A stretch of DNA of 64,000 nt from Gossypium raimondii (GCF_025698545.1 NC_068569.1:49357218-49421217); one strand, 5' to 3'. Shown: positions 45,880 through 58,329, numbered from the stretch's first letter. The notes: generated by a model not told the origin, from the sequence alone. Made by a program: numbers and translations.

Positions 45880-47640
45880 AGATACTTGAGAAGGTATTGT
45901 CACAAATCCTTGATTAGGATTTATTGATTTGAAAGTGTTTCCTTTATTGGGCCTTTCATGAGCAGTAATCCATTCACTAACTTTTTCTAGAGATTGTTTA
46001 CCTCTATCCATATGACCTGCTAATATAATCGCAATAATATTATCAATTCCTTTTACATATAAAACTTCAAAATTAAAAGGATATAATTCATTATATCATC
46101 TAATTCTTCTAAGTACGAGTTCCAATATTTTATTAGTAAGGAAACCTTTTATTGCCTGATTATCCGTTTTTATGATAAATTTTTCGGGGCTAAATATATA
46201 AGAAAGTTTTTATACCTTTCTTTATTGTTAATAATTCTTTTCATATATGACATAATTAATTTTATTTGGTTTAAATTTTCCGAACTATATCCACATATTA
46301 ATTATTCGTTATTTATTGTTTTAGCTTTTAAAATACAACCCCAATAATTTTGTGAAGCACCTATTTCTAAAATTAATTTATCACATTGTTTAGGTAAATA
46401 AACTTTTAAAATTTGATTAATTTCAGATTTTAAATTTTTATGTTTTCTGAGTCTGTTTTAGACCGGATAAAGGGTTTATCCTTTTTAATTTTTCATATAA
46501 CCTACCTATTTTTTCAGAAAATAAATTTCTTTCATAATTAATAATTTCTAAAATTGTTGAAGTTGCTTTTATCTTCAATTTTATCAAGAACTTTTTTATT
46601 TTTACTATAATATGATCTTGTAGTTTAAGACCATCTGCAGATAATTTTAATCCTAAGAATTCTATTTTTGTTTTTTCTAGCTCTATTTTTTAGGACTTAG
46701 TATGATTCCATGTTTTATGATTTCTTGAGAAATTATATTTAAATGTTTTCTATGTAATTCTAATGTGTCTGAAAATATTAAAATATCATCTATATAAACT
46801 ACACAAAATTTTTTATATTTATTAAATATAGAATCCATCCATCTTTGAAAGATTTGTGGTGCATTACATAATTCAAATGACATTACTTTCCATTGATAAT
46901 GTTCATTAGGAGCACTAAAAGCTGTCAAAGGTTTTGACTCCTCTGTTAACATAATTTGCCAGAATCCTGATTTACAGTCAAATTTACTAAAGTATTTTGC
47001 TTGTTTAGCTTGATTAATTAAAATATCATTTCTTGGAATAAAATAACCATAAAAAAATAATATTTTGATTTAATATTTTATAATTAATAACCATTTTAGC
47101 TTTTCCTCTTTTTATTTCAGCATGATTTCTAACAATAAAAGTTGGATTTGAACGTGGACTATTAGTTTTTCTATTAATCCTTTTCTAATAATTCTTGAAT
47201 TTCGTGTCAAATTCATATATATCTTGTTTAGTATAGATCATTGATTTGACTCTAATAATTTTATTGGAATTTTCTAATTTTATATCACAATATCTAGGGT
47301 TATTTTACCATAATTTTAATGGTTCTTCACCAAAATTATTATCTAATATTTTAAACAACCAATGACTTGTTTAAAGTTGTTTAATTTGTTTTTTCTTGGT
47401 GGTGTAATTTTTTTATCACAAACAAATTTATGATTTTCTACTAGTGCTATTTCTATAAAAGTTCTTTCTACAGATAACATAATTATATTTTTATCAATAG
47501 AAAATGATAAATGTTGATATATAAAATTATTACCAAATAATGCATCTCCATGCATCTCTAGAAAGCATAATATTTTAAGTATCACAAATCTTACATTATT
47601 GATGTAAAGTTTAGGAGGAAAAAATTTTGGACTAATTATA
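45880..47640 (-). pseudogene. Viral pol: protease C-terminal part, reverse transcriptase and RNase H
   Basis: At 47640-47343 a protease end is seen (the GNNF motif near 47530). Reverse transcriptase follows: 46952-46683 contains AFSAPNEHYQWKVMSFELCN, QIFQRWMDSIF and the catalytic YIDD box (VVYIDDILIFS, about 46800). RNase H is recognisable at about 46200-46110 (KFIIKTDNQAIKGFL, keeping the TDN motif). The reverse transcriptase resembles Caulimoviridae rather than Metaviridae, and no integrase follows. The frame is broken at several points, so the enzyme is dead although the YIDD box is intact. Confidence 0.85.
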
Positions 47641-48951
47641 TGGAAGTCCCTAAACTTTAGTAAAAAATCAAGAAAAATATCCATGCGTCAATCTCTCAAT
47701 GTGCTAATATGTCACATCAATAATCCTTTAAATACAACGAAAATTTTAACGAAAGTGATTAGTTCATATAATTATTTTATTTAGAGTAACTAAATTAAAA
47801 AAAATAGAGTGATCAAAATATGACAGGCTCAGACCCTACTTTCAGGTGACACGAATGCAACTTACCTTTATTTTTTTCACCAACATTTATTATCATCACC
47901 TTTTCTTTACCCGTATATCACTATTAATTTTGATATTGGGAATCATTAAACCGTTAAATAACTTTTCCCTTTTCTTCAATAGTTCTTGAAAGTTTAGTAA
48001 CGCTCAAAAGGTTTAATTCACTATTAGATTTGGAAGTGTCGGTTTTCACTTTGATATTTAATTTTTTTATTAAATTAGTACTTCTTAATTTGGTATCTAA
48101 AATATGCCTCTTTGTATATTTTAACAAATTCATGGACAACCTAAGAAAGTATACCTGGAATGGTCTTCTCAGCTTGTCTGAATCAGCACAAGTGGAGAGA
48201 AAATGTTACAAGAATTTGAGCACAAATCATCTCAAATTTGAAACCGAACTTGCTCCATTGCATCAAATTACTTGCATTGCTGAACTCATTCAATATTGCA
48301 GGTCCAGTGTGTCTTCTAATTGATAGTAAAAAGCCACTACAGTCTTTCGCTTAAGCAAAATCATGAATATGATTCCATACATATGGTTTTGAGCATGAAA
48401 TCAGGAGCTGCCCCCGGAAATTTAATGATGCATGGACATTAACAATTTATAAATCAAGGTATCATAAGAAAATTTATTAGAATTAGAAGTGTTAAAATCT
48501 TAAATATATAAATACAGTACATATATGAATTAGTCATACTAATCCTATTTAAACATGGATTATATTTATTACAATATTTTCACATCATCAAAATTTAATC
48601 AATCATTGAAATATAATGAAACATCTTACTCACAAGACTTTGTAAAGATTCAATCTTATATTTCAATTCCTTCTGCTAGGAAAGAGGCCATCTCCCCATC
48701 AAATTTGCAGAAGAGAAAATATTTGGACCTAAATTGTAACAAGTTAAAAAGAAAGCATCATAGCTAAACCCGGGTGTTCTTATTGCTCAACTGTTCCTAG
48801 TCTCATTTATTTATCAACCAACTATGGTATATAAACCGCAAAGTGAATCTGTAGTCAAATGCAAACTCACCTTTGATCTTCCCATGTATCATCTCATAAA
48901 ATGTTCTATGGTAGCAAGAACCGAGGACAATCATTCATACTAGTTGATCTA
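47641..48951. other. Intergenic DNA between the viral insert and the DJ-1-like gene
   Basis: 47641-48000 resembles ordinary repetitive non-coding plant DNA, so the viral boundary is abrupt. 48130-48310 is less AT-rich and open on + but I recognise no protein. The last 200 bp are probably the 3' UTR of the DJ-1-like gene. Confidence 0.4.
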
Positions 48952-51900
48952 TTAGTGTACAAAAAGCATCACCTTTGCTAGTTCTAAGGCTTTCGGGCGT
49001 CCGAAAAACTTCTCAACAATTCCTAGTGCAAACTCCATGGAAGTTCCAGGACCCCTGCTTGTAATGAGGTTGCCATCCACCACAACTCGGTTGTCGATGA
49101 AACTCTGATCTGATAGTTTGTTGCACATTGCAGGGAAAGCTGTGGCTTTTTTGCCCTGGATCATAGCAGAATACAACTGTTAAACATCCAAGAATACCGA
49201 TCTTGGATATGTATATTTCAAGCAAACATAATTACAAGAGATGAATGCAAACTTAGCTCATATATGGTTTATGGTTATTAAAGTAACAAGATTCCAAGGG
49301 CGAAAGCAGAACCAATTTGAAAATTACTGATAAAGTGAAGTAGTGGAAGTTTTGAAGTTTCAAAGCCAAAAGCAAATGATTAAAAAAGTTTCCAATGAAC
49401 TTACAGCCTAATTATAGGTTAGCATGTACGAGATATTAGAATTATTTAATCAAGACTCTGGAGATGCAGAATATGGATTTTTAAATGTGATGATCATTTA
49501 TTTAACCAAGCCTCAAGGGCACGATGATCATTTATTCTCTCCATGCAAATTTATAATCAAGACATGATTTTTTTCCTTTTTTTCTTAATAAAGACATGAA
49601 ATGTTAATATGATCAAAATTAGACCTTCAGTAAGCCATGGGGCTCCAAGACCAAAGCTGGAGATGCGCAAATAGCTCCATAGGGTTTGTTTGATTCCGCC
49701 TGCTTCTTTAGCATGTTCACCAGCTTATCAGAGTTGGCAAATGCTTGGGCACCACCAAGTCCTCCCTGAAAATATGCAAGACCAAGTTCAAAAAGCACTT
49801 GGTGAAGGAAGAAAATAGGAATGACTCAGGAGCCAAGAAACATGACAGAATACCAACTTACTGGCAGGACTATGAGGTCATATGAAAGTTTAGCAGCTTC
49901 ATCAAGAAGCATATCTGCCACTAATTTTACTTTCCTAGAAGCCAGAATTTCAAGATTGTCACCAACGGAGGCCACCACAACATTTGCCTTTGCTCGACGC
50001 AGGATATCAATTATCATAACTGCCTCCATTTCTTCTGAGCCATCAGCAATTGGTACAAGGATCTGAAAAATTAATTAAACACACTTTTATTATAGAAAAA
50101 AATATCAAAAAAAAAAAAAAAGGGAAAAATAATAGACAAATTTGAATGTCAGAACATTTAGAAGTTGGAAATGACTAGCCGAATGAAATAGCAACTAATT
50201 GCACACAATCATAGTGCGCAAGGAAATAGAGAACATTCGGAAATTAAGATAACTATTTTGTGCTGCAATCAACTCGAAACTATCTAGTAATCACATAGAG
50301 AATAACTAGCATTTCGATCCACTTAAGGCAGGAGAAAACAGAAATAAGGAAAAGTAAGGATTATGAGACAAGATCAAGTTTGCAGCTACTTACATATCAA
50401 GTTTGGGCAGCCTATTTCCAGTTTTTTTATTTAGAGATTAAAAACAAAATTCAGGATCCAAAACGTGAATATGGTTTGAAATCACCATGTTTATCAGTGA
50501 TCCGCATGCAAAAACAAGTGTCATTATTTCTCCTTGCAGTTAAGGTATTCAAACTACAATATTGTTACATCTCAGCTGAGTGACAAGATTATGCTTTCAA
50601 TACCAACTGGTGCAAATACATACAGAAACCAGAAATATCAAAGACAGCTAGAAAGTGCAAAACTGGGTAATAGATGCCTAGGTTCAGTTTCTATTGAATT
50701 TCATTGTAAGGGATAAGTATAGAGAGCAGATTAGTATTTTTTTTCATGGCCTTGTATGTTAATTGTGCCTAATTACCAGACTATCTTATTCTTGTGAATT
50801 TACCAGTTGCTTTAATTGGTTTTTTACCCACTCAAAGTTGAAGCCAATTTCTGTGTCTTAGTCTAAACTACTGCTAGGATCTGCAATAGTACATAAACTT
50901 AATAAAATATAGACAACTAACCAACATTGAAACCTCACCTGGGGAATATTATTGCATTTCCATTCCATAGGATTTAGCTCAATGACTTTGTACTCATCCC
51001 CATGGTTAGGACGCAGCAGCTGAAGATAATCAGTTTCATATTAGCAAACACTGGTATATAATCAGTTTCATATTAGCAAACACTGGTATCATTTACCAAG
51101 CATCTGGTTAGCCAGATGGCTTTTCCTTTTCTCCAAAAGAATGCATAAAGAACTACTGTAGTGGAAGTCCACATACCAATGGCCCAGAAACTTCATCAGC
51201 TTTCTCTTTGTCATACAGTTGCTCAACCAGTGCTACAGAAAACTCCATGGTCGTGCCTGGTCCACGACTTGTCACAACTTTGCCATCCTGCTGAACTATT
51301 GATTCAACAGCTGTGGCACAAGATGACAGTTGCTCCATAAATGAAGGATAACAAGTAGCCTGTCAAGAACAATCATGATGATTATCACTTCAATGAAGCA
51401 AAACCATAAACAATCTAAGAAAACCTGTCACCAATAGCAACATATAGCATGATGTATGAAATAATTTAGCTTAACACCTAGAACGTACTTTCAGTCCCTT
51501 CAACAGACCCCATGAACCAAGCGCAACTGCAGGTGAAGCACACACGGCAGCATAAAGACGTCCTTCTGCAGCTTGCTTCTTCACAACACTTTCAAGAACT
51601 GCACAATCTTTAAAGTTGGTAGCACCAGGCATGCCTCCCTAAATATACATAGATCAATGAGAAACATGAAAATATGAATTAAAAACACAAGAGAAGACCA
51701 AAATATGTTATTCTAAACAGAGTAATAGACACAAATGAAGTTCAAAATTTTTTCTTTTGTTTGAAAGAAAAAATGATCTGGAAACATCGTCAATTTAATT
51801 TCAAACAAATTATTTATTTCTATTTTTTTTTAAGTCGTACTTTTCAACCAAATATTACTTGAAAATTTCACACATTTGCATTTCACCTCGACATCAAAGC

Positions 51901-52348
51901 CAGAAAAAAAAGAGTGAAGGAAATGAACTTACAGGGAGTGCGATGAGATCGAAACCGGTGTCCTTACAATCACCGACGAGAGCATCAGCAACAATCTTAA
52001 CACCGTGGCAAGCATCAACGCGAAGCTCTTTCTCGACGGAAGCCACCGTGACTTCAGCTCCCGATCTCCTTAAGACATCGATCGTAATCACAGCTTCCAT
52101 CGGCTCCGTCCCATTCGCAACCGGCACCAAAACCTAAACAAGCAAAAATCAAAATCAAATTTAAAACCACAAAATCACACTATTAAAAATATACAGATTT
52201 TGGTATTTACTTGTTTAGCCATCGTGGTTGAAGCAGAGGCGGAGAAGGAGAAGCGAAGGTATTTCCGAGTGGAGAAACGGGAATGATGTAGTTTGGGAGT
52301 GAAAGGTAGAGAGTGCAGAGTTAAGTGGTGTAATTGTAATAATGCCAT
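48952..52348 (-). CDS. DJ1B: DJ-1 homolog B-like, two DJ-1/PfpI domains, predicted plastid-targeted
   Basis: Plant DJ-1 proteins are glutamine-amidotransferase-fold proteins linked to oxidative-stress protection and glyoxalase/deglycase activity. Eight exons: 52348-52211, 52133-51933, 51638-51489, 51359-51177, 51019-50939, 50062-49862, 49765-49625 and 49155-48952. They total 1299 nt, 432 residues. Residues 1-46 are Ser/His/Arg-rich without acids, a transit-peptide-like leader absent from the cytosolic paralogue DJ1A. Domain 1 (47 to about 235) starts VLVPVANGTEPMEAV and has the Cys elbow AAVCASPAVAL with Cys146. Domain 2 (252 to about 430) starts ILVPIADGSEEMEAV and has GAICASPALVL with Cys351. 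Both end regions carry TSRGPGT-MEF. Both catalytic cysteines and the Glu residues are kept. I preferred the ATG at 52348 over 52456 because the upstream extension is not protein-like. Confidence 0.92.
51026..51089. repeat. 32-bp tandem duplication in a DJ-1-like intron
   Basis: ATAATCAGTTTCATATTAGC with its continuation (to CACTGGTAT) occurs twice in direct tandem in intron 4, just upstream (minus strand) of the exon-5 acceptor. Recent, exact and non-coding. Confidence 0.8.
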
Positions 52349-53011
52349 TCCTGTCGGGGGCTTTTTCGGGTTTTTAAGATATCTTCTAGAGGTATCGGCT
52401 CGAGCCCTCTGTGCTGGAAGGAGCTTGGTTTCAGTAGTGCTTGGATATGGCGGCAATGGATGAGATCGTTGAGATGAACGGCTTCAACTCCGCCACATCA
52501 TCTTAAATTCTAATTATTTGGATAAGAAAGAAAAGTAAACAATTGAATTTGACATTTTACCTTGTTTTATTTTTTAGTTTTTGTGGTACATTTTCAAAAA
52601 ATAAGAATAAGGTGAAGAGAAATTAATAAAAACTTCTGATGAGCACATAGTCCAATGTCACGTTTTCTCTGAGTCGTGAATTGTTTATAGTATCTTAATA
52701 GAAAGGTATAAATAAAAAGAGGAGACAAATGTCATCAAAAATTGAAAAAAACTTCCATCCCACAATGGTGCGGTTAAGGATAATGTTGTCTCATTTTGAA
52801 CTCATTTTTAGAAATTTACAAGATGTGATTTGAAAATCATTTAAATAAAATGAAGAAGTAATTTGCTTGTTGATATGTAGCTTTTAGTAAAGAGCAATTG
52901 TGCACCATTAGTACAATCCCAGCTCCACCTATCATGATGTTGCAAGGTCCAGAGTCGATGTGTTGGCAAAAAGTCTAGTGGCGGTCCAACATTTAAGATA
53001 TAGAGATTTAA
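52349..53011. other. DJ-1-like promoter side and AT-rich spacer
   Basis: 52349-52500 is GC-balanced and probably holds the 5' UTR and promoter. The rest is AT-rich without features. Confidence 0.4.
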
Positions 53012-53161
53012 GGGTGAGTTTGGATGGGCGGTGCGTTTACCTGCGGTTAGTGTAAAAACAGCGGTGGCAGTGAGATTAGACACTGTAGCGATACTATAGC
53101 GTGAGATAAAAAGTAAACTAAACTCACCGTACCGTACCCAATCGCCTATCCAAACTCACCC
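53012..53161. mobile_element. PIF/Harbinger-type MITE, 150 bp, TAA TSD
   Basis: The unit is flanked by TAA at 53009-53011 and 53162-53164. The ends are near-perfect inverted repeats GGGTGAGTTTGGATGGG and CTATCCAAACTCACCC. The interior GAGATTAGACACTGTAGCGA with ACTATAGCGTGAGA is shared with the copy at 55688. Confidence 0.85.
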
Positions 53162-53164
53162 TAA

Positions 53165-53635
53165 GAAATTTAGTTGGGTGAGAGGAGGGAAAGATGTAAA
53201 TCATTGATCCACCCAAGGGGTTGGAGTCAATTTTCATTAAAAAATGAGCTCAGTTTTAGATTTTCATATGATTTAGAGTGTAAACCCAACAAAAGAATAG
53301 AAGAACCTTGAGTAGTGGGCCCTGATGCCAATGGATTAAAGCCTTTGAAGAAACCAAACAAAGGCAGAAGTGGTCTGAAGGGATTCAGGACAGAATGAGA
53401 GGGGGATTCCAAGCCAAACAATGGGGACAAAGTGGCATATTAGAAGAAGATGCTTTGATGGTTCTTTGCATGTCATACATAAGTCAATCCATGCTTTATA
53501 GGAGATGATCCAGCAGGTGAGAGATATCCTTATTGCCATGGCAACAAGCAAACATTTTAAACAAAGAACAACCTTTATGGTCATATTTTCATACAAATTT
53601 ATCTCTACAATAAGCTAAAAATCGAGTTGTTACAT
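53165..53635. other. Spacer without recognisable genes
   Basis: Open minus-strand frames of 67-86 codons are present, but neither shows a domain or a plausible splice context. I see nothing else. Confidence 0.4.
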
Positions 53636-54562
53636 TTATAAAGTTTTACCAAATTTTTAAAGTTTATAATGAAATATCTAAGGGTTTAGCAAAATTTCTA
53701 AAGCTTTACCCAAATTTCTAAGAATTTACCTATGCTTTTAAAGATTTCTTTAGTGTCGAAGACTCAATTAACTCAATATTTTGGCATACCAAAATTTTAA
53801 GAAATTACCAAATTTATAAGGTTATACCAAAATATGTAAGGATTTACTAGAATTTTAAGGTTATACCAAAATTTCTAAGGATTTATTAATATATCTAAGG
53901 GTTTTACCAAAATTTCTAAAGATTTCATTGAGACACAACATCTTGGCATGCTAAAATTTCCAAAGTTTTCCAATATTTCTAAAGATTTACCAAAATTTAC
54001 GAGAATTTACAAAATTTTCTAAGGTTATACCAAAATGCATAAGGATTTACCCAAATTTTAAAGCTAAATATCCATAGATTTACCAAAATTTAAGTATCTA
54101 ATGATTTACCAAAATTTTTAAAATTAGTTAGAAATTTTGATAAGTCCTTAGATTTTTTTTTGGTTGGCCAAAATGTTGAGTTGATTGTGTCTGGGACATT
54201 AGGAAAATCTTTAGAAATAATGGTGAACCTTTAGGAATATTGTTAAAACTTTAGAAATATTTATAAACACTTAAAATATTAGTATAACCTTAGAAATTTT
54301 GGTAACGCATTAAAATTTTAATAAATCCTTATAATTTTGAAATTTACCATTATCGTATAATCTTATAAATTTTGATAAATCTTTAAAATTTTGATAAATC
54401 CATAGGTATCGTGGTAAACCTTAAAATTTTGGTAAAACTTTAAAATCTTGGTAAATATTGATATACCTAAATGTTGAGTTGGTTGAGTCCGAGGAACTAA
54501 GAAAATCTTTAGAAATTTTGGTAAAACCCTTAGATATATTAGTATAACCTTATTTAAATATT
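53636..54562. repeat. Large inverted array of about 20-bp units
   Basis: The left half (53636-54120) repeats units like TACCAAAATTTCTAAGGATT. The right half (54120-54562) has the reverse complement AAATCTTTAGAAATTTTGGT. Each half also holds longer repeated blocks with CTCAACTCAATATTTTGGCA-like sequence, again inverted between halves. The two halves could pair into a long imperfect hairpin. There is no coding capacity; the 54363-54596 ORF is a translation of the array. Confidence 0.75.
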
Positions 54563-54724
54563 TACAAAGTGAAAAAAAATCCAAGTTATATATCAATTAA
54601 TCGTTAATAAACGATTTGTGTTGTTTAAATCTTTGTTAGTATCAGATCTTAGCTTTGAACTTATTAGACAATTCTTTTATTATTTATTTATTACCTTTTA
54701 TATGAGGTTAGCATCACGATTTCT

Positions 54725-54872
54725 ATTTTTTTATTATACAATATTTAGAACTACTGATAGTCCCTCTCCAACCCTTAAATAGGAGGATGATGTGCTTCAG
54801 CGCATTCGAACTCACATCCTCCTGCACTGGCAATAATACCAATGTCAATTGAGCTAAGACTCAATCGGCCCT
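54725..54872 (-). mobile_element. tRNA-derived SINE
   Basis: The minus strand starts GGGCCGATTGAGTCTTAGCT. It contains an A-box-like TAGCTCAATTGAC (54856-54844) and a B-box-like GAGTTCGAATGCG (54813-54801), correctly ordered and spaced for RNA polymerase III. The following body has no tRNA fold and ends in a T/A-rich tail. This fits a plant SINE rather than a functional tRNA gene. Confidence 0.6.
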
Positions 54873-55687
54873 TTCCTCCACTTTTTGATAAAGGTTTTAC
54901 ATTATCGTAAACCTTCAAACTATTTCGAAAAAAAATCAATTTAGTTTATTTCAATCATTGTCGGGCCCTGCCCCTTTCAAATGGAAAATTTCTATTTAGA
55001 TCTTTTTATAATTTATAAAATTTTAAATTAAAAATGGTAAAATTACACTTTAACCTTTCAAGATGATAAAATTTTGATTTAATTTCTTTAAAAATTATAA
55101 AAATATAGGCTATTAAAATGATGAAATTGTATTTTTTTATCGTAAAAATATTTAACTTAATTTCGGCCATCAAAAACAAATCTTTTGGCTTCACTCTTGA
55201 TTCCAACCTTTTGTATTCGATTGATCTTTTTCGGTCTAAAAATTTAATTAAGTAAGCCTTTTGACTGTTAAATTTTAGCGGTTTTGTTGATGAGGTTGTT
55301 AGTGATCAATGAATCAACTATTTTTTGTTGACATAGCATCTTATGTGTACAAATTGATTGATGTGTTATTATTTTATATATCATACCAACAAGAATTAAA
55401 AAAAAAGAAAATTAAAAGGAAAAATTTATTTACACGATATAAACTTGAGCTCCAATTTGGAATGATAAGATGAGAGGGAATGAAATAAGAAAATATGTTA
55501 GTTTAAAATTATATATTTTCAAATATTTCATTTTTTTCTTCTCAGTTTTAACTCTACCAAGTAAGAAATGAAATAAAATTTCTCTTTTTCTTCTTTTAAT
55601 TTTTCATCTTCCTTACCAAGTACACTTATGGAAATTCCTATACGTTTAATTTTCCATCTTTTTTTTTTATTACCCAACAAAGACTAA

Positions 55688-55847
55688 GGGCCCCTTTGGA
55701 TGAGTTTTGCGTTTACTTTTAGTTAGTGTAAAAATAGCGTTAGTGGTGAGATTAGATATTATAGCGATACTATAGCGTGAGACAAAAAAAAAAAAAAGAA
55801 AAACTAAACGCACTGCACTAAAAATAAGCGCCCATCCAAAAGAGCCC
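55688..55847. mobile_element. PIF/Harbinger-type MITE, 160 bp, TAA TSD
   Basis: Flanked by TAA at 55685-55687 and 55848-55850. Ends GGGCCCCTTTGGATGAG and GCCCATCCAAAAGAGCCC are inverted repeats. The interior shares GAGATTAGATATTATAGCGA and ACTATAGCGTGAGA with the copy at 53012. An A-run of about 15 bases interrupts the right half. Confidence 0.85.
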
Positions 55848-55850
55848 TAA

Positions 55851-58329
55851 ATTATTCGTTTAGTGGCAAATTATGATATTCAGAATTCAAAGATTGTGTA
55901 TATAACCCATCCCCTCTTAAAATGTATTAGAAGATTTGATTATGCTAGAGAAAAAAGTGTAATGGGTAAAAGAGTTTTGTTGTTGTTTCTAATAATGTAT
56001 AAATAAATAAATAAATAATTTAATTTAATTATAAAAATTTAAAAATAAATATATTTGTTTAATTTTTCATTCATGTTAAAAAATATATTTTATTATATAT
56101 TTAGAGGTTTCTGAGTTGATATCACCCATTAATCGGACAAAAAGTTTTATTTTGAAGGTATTTAAGTTTTTTCTTATTTTGATAAATCTAAAAAATAAAT
56201 ACACATAATCAAAAATAATGTTTAAAAGTCACTAACTACACTTCATTTCAACTAAAGTCATATTTAGCGTTTATATAATTTTTTATATAAATTTGTGACT
56301 TACTCACATTTTAAACGTATCATAATCTAGTAATTATTTATATATATAATATACCATCGTATTAATAATTAATAAATTAAAATTTTAAATTCATACAAAA
56401 TAAAAAATTATATAATAAGTTGCATTCCAACCAAAGTTTATATGTTATTTATCCGTTTATTATATATTGAGTTGGTGTCACATTTTATTATAGGTTAAGC
56501 ATCACTTATTAAATATAAGAAAATAAAAGCAGGCTACAATGCCTTTATGGTGACGGAGCTTATCACGTCCCTTTCTCTTTTCTCATCTTCGGTAACTGCA
56601 TTTTCTTTTAATTTCTCTTCATTTTGATATTGAAAACGACTAATTAATTACAATTAATTGTAATGCTAAGTGTTTACATGATTTTAGTGATATAATAATA
56701 AATTCAACTATTAATGTTTATATTTTATTTTCAATTTGGTCTTGATTCTTAAAAATGTTATAAATTAGCCTCAACATTTACATATGCAAATGTTGCTGGC
56801 TAGATTTGTTAAATTAAGATCAAATTGATAGAATATCTAAACTTTTAGAGCTAAATGTGTTATTATAACAATTAAAATTATATAAAATTGATAGAAAACA
56901 TCAACGTCATGATTAATTGTTCTTAATTGCTCACTTTCAAAATTGATAGGGATTAGGTTGCTCTAATTTTTTTAGAGGGACCAATTTGTTCAATATCAAT
57001 ACTGAGAGTGTATGCAAAAATTTATGTCTTTTTCTTATATTGATAAATCAATAAATACAGATAATAGGAATATTAGGATTGACACAATGACTTGTTTGAC
57101 TTTTCAACTGTACAAAAAAAGAAGTCATTTTAGCTCTTCATTTAATGTTTCGTCTCTTTTATCCATTGAACTTACATTATTTGTCAAATCACTCAAAAAT
57201 GGATCGAAATGTTAACGTCTATTAACTCTGATGATGTGGCATACACATAGATGTCATGTTAACAATTAATTAACTTTTTATTTTTTTTAAATTTTAAAAT
57301 TATAAAAATAATTTTAAAATTTAAAATTATTAAAAAGTATAAAACTATATAAAATATATGTTTTAGAATTTTTAATTTAAAAATTAATTAATTGCTAACG
57401 GGCATACACGTGGCTACCATATATTTTAGAATGATTCGACAAACAATATTAGTTCAAGGACTAAAAGAAAAATTAAATGAAATGCTAAAATAATTTTTTA
57501 AAATTAAAAGACCAAATAAATAATTATACCATTAAAATTTGAATCTAAATCATAATCATTTTATTAACTCAATTTTACTATTCCAACTAAAATAACATTA
57601 ATCTTTTATTTGGGTTTTAAAAAATTAAATAATTAAAATATCTTTTAATTTTAATTAAATATAAAAATATAAAAATATAAAAATGTTTTTATTATTTTTA
57701 AACAGTGTAATAAGACAACATGCTCATGCTAAATCTGATTGGGATTTGGGCATAATCTTTTAAGAATCTAAGTCGAGAAAAGATGCCAAATTTTATAATT
57801 TTGGACACATTATAACTAATAAACTATGTATAAAATGTAAAAATAATTTAAACATGGATAAAATAAAAAAGGGTTAGTATTTGGTACATTAGTATTGTAA
57901 TTTTTAATTTTATAAGTAGCTTTTAAAAATTATCACGTGTTTTTTTAATAGTTATTTTTGTTAATATTTTACTATACTTTTATAATACATTTATCAATCT
58001 CCTACCTTTATACTACTTCGAAGTTTAAAATTTTAGTATACAAAATATTTTTCTCATATAAAATGTGTAAAATACTTTAAAAAGGAAAAAAAAAAAAATG
58101 TAAAATGAAAAACACATTGAATTATAAAAAATGAATTGTACCAAATTGGCAAAATATAAAATATATAACAATTTAATTTTTATTATTTTGAATAAAAAGT
58201 TTAATTATTGCAAACATAAATATATATATGAATTATTTTATAAGAAGTAAAAAAAATGAAGTAGCAACTAATAAAAATATTGAAGCAAACTAAAAACTCA
58301 AAATCATAAAAGTAAATTAAGAGATGTGG
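55851..58329. other. AT-rich intergenic DNA
   Basis: No supported gene or RNA. A small inverted repeat surrounds 57225-57425 (TTAACAATTAATTAAC with its partner AATTAATTAATTGCTAAC) and could be a degraded MITE. The ORF at 57012-57215 has no recognisable content. Confidence 0.4.

Larger units (their letters stand above)
40690..47640 (-). mobile_element. Endogenous pararetrovirus (Caulimoviridae), circularly permuted, decayed
   Basis: On the minus strand, from 47640 downward, lie in order: protease C-terminal part, reverse transcriptase, RNase H, a putative transactivator region, tandem repeats, TATA box, tRNA-Met primer-binding site, a short leader ORF, coat protein with CCHC zinc knuckle, movement protein and protease N-terminal part. 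The linear copy therefore begins and ends inside the protease gene: about one genome (7 kb) opened there, as expected for integration of a circular viral DNA. Stops and frameshifts break every gene. No LTRs or integrase are present, which excludes a Gypsy or Copia element. Coat protein before movement protein recalls cavemoviruses and solendoviruses. Confidence 0.88.

Noticed and set aside
40690..47640. Ty3/Gypsy element as explanation for the reverse transcriptase
   Set aside because: No LTRs or integrase; the movement protein core, capsid arrangement and central primer-binding site with promoter fit a caulimovirid.
52349..52456. Upstream ATG at 52456 extending the DJ-1-like protein by 36 residues
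   Set aside because: The extension is not conserved-looking and lies in the probable 5' UTR; the ATG at 52348 gives a typical transit peptide.
54780..54872. Possible tRNA gene on the minus strand
   Set aside because: A and B boxes are present but no acceptor stem or complete cloverleaf can be formed; a SINE head fits better.
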